Assembly (NCBI GenBank): GCA_900316395.1
Contig: ONCT01000012.1
Location: forward strand, 1-43,043
Direction: 5' to 3'
Source: an uncultured Lachnospiraceae bacterium
GTDB lineage: Bacteria; Bacillota; Clostridia; Lachnospirales; Lachnospiraceae
DNA length: 43,043 nt
The notes beneath the pieces are model-generated. The model saw nothing but the letters and a program-made list of their open reading frames with translations. It did no database searches and was not told where the DNA came from. Both the position numbers and the translations under genes were made by a program. Shown one piece after another: positions 41,632-43,043 of this stretch (its first letter is position 1; every line of letters starts with the position of its first letter).

Positions 41632-42755
41632 TATTTTATAGGTTCTCCTGTGGACCTGCTTACAAGTGTAGGAGCGTTCTTCTCTTCATGCGTCATCTCA
41701 TCTAACTCATCCCATGAAGGAATTACAACTCTTTTGTCACGACGTTTTAGGATAATTCCTGCAATAACTCCAGAGCCTAATACAAGAAGGCTGAAGCCCC
41801 AGCCAAATACGAGGTTAGCCCATCCTGAATATCCATCAGCTGCTCCATATACACCACCAGTCATTATTAACTCATACATATTGAATACGAATAATAATCC
41901 AAGCAGAATTGGAGTAACGAACTTAAGTGATGTAACAAACCACCACTTAGGCGCTTTGAATTTCACAGTGTTCTTGTTAACCTCTGTAAGTATCTTCTTA
42001 GAATCGAACATCCAGGCAACTGCTATACATTCTAATACACCAATTAGAATCATATTAATCTGGTTAGTGTAGTGGTCTACAATATCAAGTACTGCAAGAC
42101 CTGCACCGTTCATATAAATCAATGATATTAAAGCAGCAACTATACTTATTATAATTGTCACCTTCTTCTGCTTCCATCCAAAATATGTAGCAAGACTTAC
42201 TGATACACCTTCAATAATTGAGAAGGCAGAATCAATAGCAAGTGTTACAAGACACAGATAGAATAAGAAGCCGAATATGGCATTAAATACACCTGAACCT
42301 GTTAGTGACACAATAGCCTGTGGATATATCTTAAATGCTGTTGCAACACCTGATGTTGACATATCATCAAGCATTCCTACACCACCCATTGTTGTGTACA
42401 TAACAATACTTGAAAGTATTGAACAGAACACATCTGATAATGCAATTATAACTGAATCAACTGCAATATTAGTCTTATCATCAAGATAAGAACCATAATA
42501 AGTTTCGTCATCTATTAATTTAGTAGTAATCAGTGTCCACAATACTTCTGATAATACACCTGAACAAAATCCTATACAATATCTACCAGTGAAATATACA
42601 GATATCCGATTTGTTTCACTATTATCAAATACAAATTTATCTCCTCCATTTTTTATAATCATATCTATTTCACTTAATAGATACTCTTTTTCAAAATCTG
42701 AGAAGATTGGTTTTAAATATCTAGCATTGTTTTCTCTTGTTTCTTTAAAAAACAT
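41631..42755 (-). CDS. Chimeric or 5'-replaced NSS (neurotransmitter:sodium symporter) family protein
   Basis: A 374-residue protein. From about residue 86 it is clearly an NSS/SNF transporter C-terminal portion: TYYGSYLDDKTNIAVDSVII is the usual TM5-TM6 link, then SGVATAFKIYPQAIVSL, FLFYLCLVTLAIDSAFSIIE and AGLAVLDIVDHYTNQINMIL. The first five membrane helices, which hold the sodium and substrate sites of full-length 440-500-residue members, are missing. Residues 1-85 are unrelated to NSS and mostly soluble (KYLLSE-like charged helix, then VFDNSETNRISVYF). This 5' part is also more AT-rich than the rest. A strong AGGAGG and a good promoter precede it, so it is probably expressed, but transport activity is doubtful. 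Confidence 0.7.
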   Translation of the reverse strand: MFFKETRENNARYLKPIFSDFEKEYLLSEIDMIIKNGGDKFVFDNSETNRISVYFTGRYCIGFCSGVLSEVLWTLITTKLIDDETYYGSYLDDKTNIAVDSVIIALSDVFCSILSSIVMYTTMGGVGMLDDMSTSGVATAFKIYPQAIVSLTGSGVFNAIFGFLFYLCLVTLAIDSAFSIIEGVSVSLATYFGWKQKKVTIIISIVAALISLIYMNGAGLAVLDIVDHYTNQINMILIGVLECIAVAWMFDSKKILTEVNKNTVKFKAPKWWFVTSLKFVTPILLGLLFVFNMYELIMTGGVYGAADGYSGWANLVFGWGFSLLVLGSGVIAGIILKRRDKRVVIPSWDELDEMTHEEKNAPTLVSRSTGEPIK

Positions 42756-42912
42756 ATTTTTAACCTCCTAAAACTGTTTAGGCTACAAGTGAGCTGACCT
42801 ACATCACTTGCTTTTGGTTTAGTTAGTACCTGACCATAAAATTATTTATTAATTTTGTACTAACATGTATAATCTATATAAACAAAGGATTTCCTTTGTA
42901 ATTTATGGCAGT
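42756..42912 (-). promoter_or_regulatory. Structured mRNA leader of the chimeric transporter gene
   Basis: The roughly 150-nt leader holds four hairpins: ACAAAGGA/TCCTTTGT (42882-42899), GTTAGTAC/GTACTAAC with an inner AAAATTA/TAATTTT (42822-42864), CAAGTGA/TCACTTG (42786-42810), and CCTAAA/TTTAGG (42767-42782). The last overlaps part of the AGGAGG ribosome site (42764-42769 on the plus strand). GGTCAG occurs in two of the loops. I do not recognise a known riboswitch. Confidence 0.5.
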
Positions 42913-42941
42913 ATTATAACATAGAAACTTAGTAAAATCAA
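42913..42941 (-). promoter_or_regulatory. Promoter of the chimeric transporter-DUF5721 operon
   Basis: On the minus strand TTGATT (42941-42936) and a perfect TATAAT (42918-42913) are 17 bp apart. Beyond it, 42942-43043 shows no gene. Confidence 0.7.
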
Positions 42942-43043
42942 TGCATCATCGTGTTTTTATGTATACTAAAAGTTGCTACAATAATTCATAATATTAATTT
43001 TAGCATTTAGACAGGATGAGGAGCATCTACTATAAAGTGATGC

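Overview
The window reads as a low-GC Firmicutes chromosome, most likely the family Lachnospiraceae (class Clostridia). Support comes from lineage-typical small and uncharacterised families (DUF3784, DUF1836, DUF4317, DUF5692, DUF5721, DUF6472, a YvyF-like zinc-ribbon protein), strong AGGAGG-type ribosome sites, TTGACA/TATAAT promoters, and the relA - MBL hydrolase - hemZ - hisS - aspS gene order of Clostridia. Genus cannot be fixed from the sequence alone. About 39 protein genes are visible, all but four on the minus strand. I saw no rRNA, tRNA, CRISPR array, insertion sequence or prophage gene.

Layout. 1-104: start of a Nif11-like leader-peptide (RiPP precursor type) gene leaving the window. 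105-691: gene-free stretch with a strong plus-strand terminator and a 134-nt imperfect palindrome. 692-5979: DUF3784, TfoX-like protein, 23S rRNA methyltransferase (rlmD/rlmCD), an acidic membrane protein and the helicase pcrA. 6279-8073 (plus strand): a secreted class-3 lipase and a DUF1836 regulator-like protein. 8080-10837: asnS-asnA-yerC operon, divergent from a DUF4317 gene (10980-12209). 12402-15639: an MCP and a membrane diguanylate cyclase in one operon. 15815-19314: alpha-galactosidase and a GT2-GtrA glycosyltransferase. 19526-21376: a polytopic DUF5692 protein and, divergent from it, a strongly promoted operon of two paralogous ~41-residue peptides. 21473-27047: zinc-ribbon protein, galT, a DUF6472 mini-protein coupled to a GAF-PAS-GGDEF-EAL protein, and a flavin reductase-like protein. 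27134-34669: the rel/hemZ/hisS/aspS operon. 34766-37204: membrane histidine phosphatase, a GNAT protein with a HAD-like N-terminal remnant, and dapF. 37401-40072: a eukaryotic-type hisA, guaB and a small membrane protein. 40186-42755: PAP2 phosphatase, cold-shock protein, DUF5721, and a sodium-symporter (NSS) gene whose first half is replaced by unrelated sequence.

How the genes work together. Most are housekeeping: translation (asnS, aspS, hisS, rlmD), amino acids and nucleotides (asnA, dapF, hisA, guaB), DNA repair (pcrA) and the stringent response (rel). The alpha-galactosidase and GalT would feed galactosides into the Leloir pathway. Two c-di-GMP proteins and a chemotaxis receptor form a signalling theme.

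The most unusual signal is a family of intergenic long hairpins. At least five share a 19-nt apical loop motif (CGCTCATGAAGAAAATCGC or its CGCTCATACAG... variant, in either orientation), while their 13-28 bp stems are unrelated to one another. One copy is split by a second copy sitting inside its loop. I do not recognise this as a named element family.
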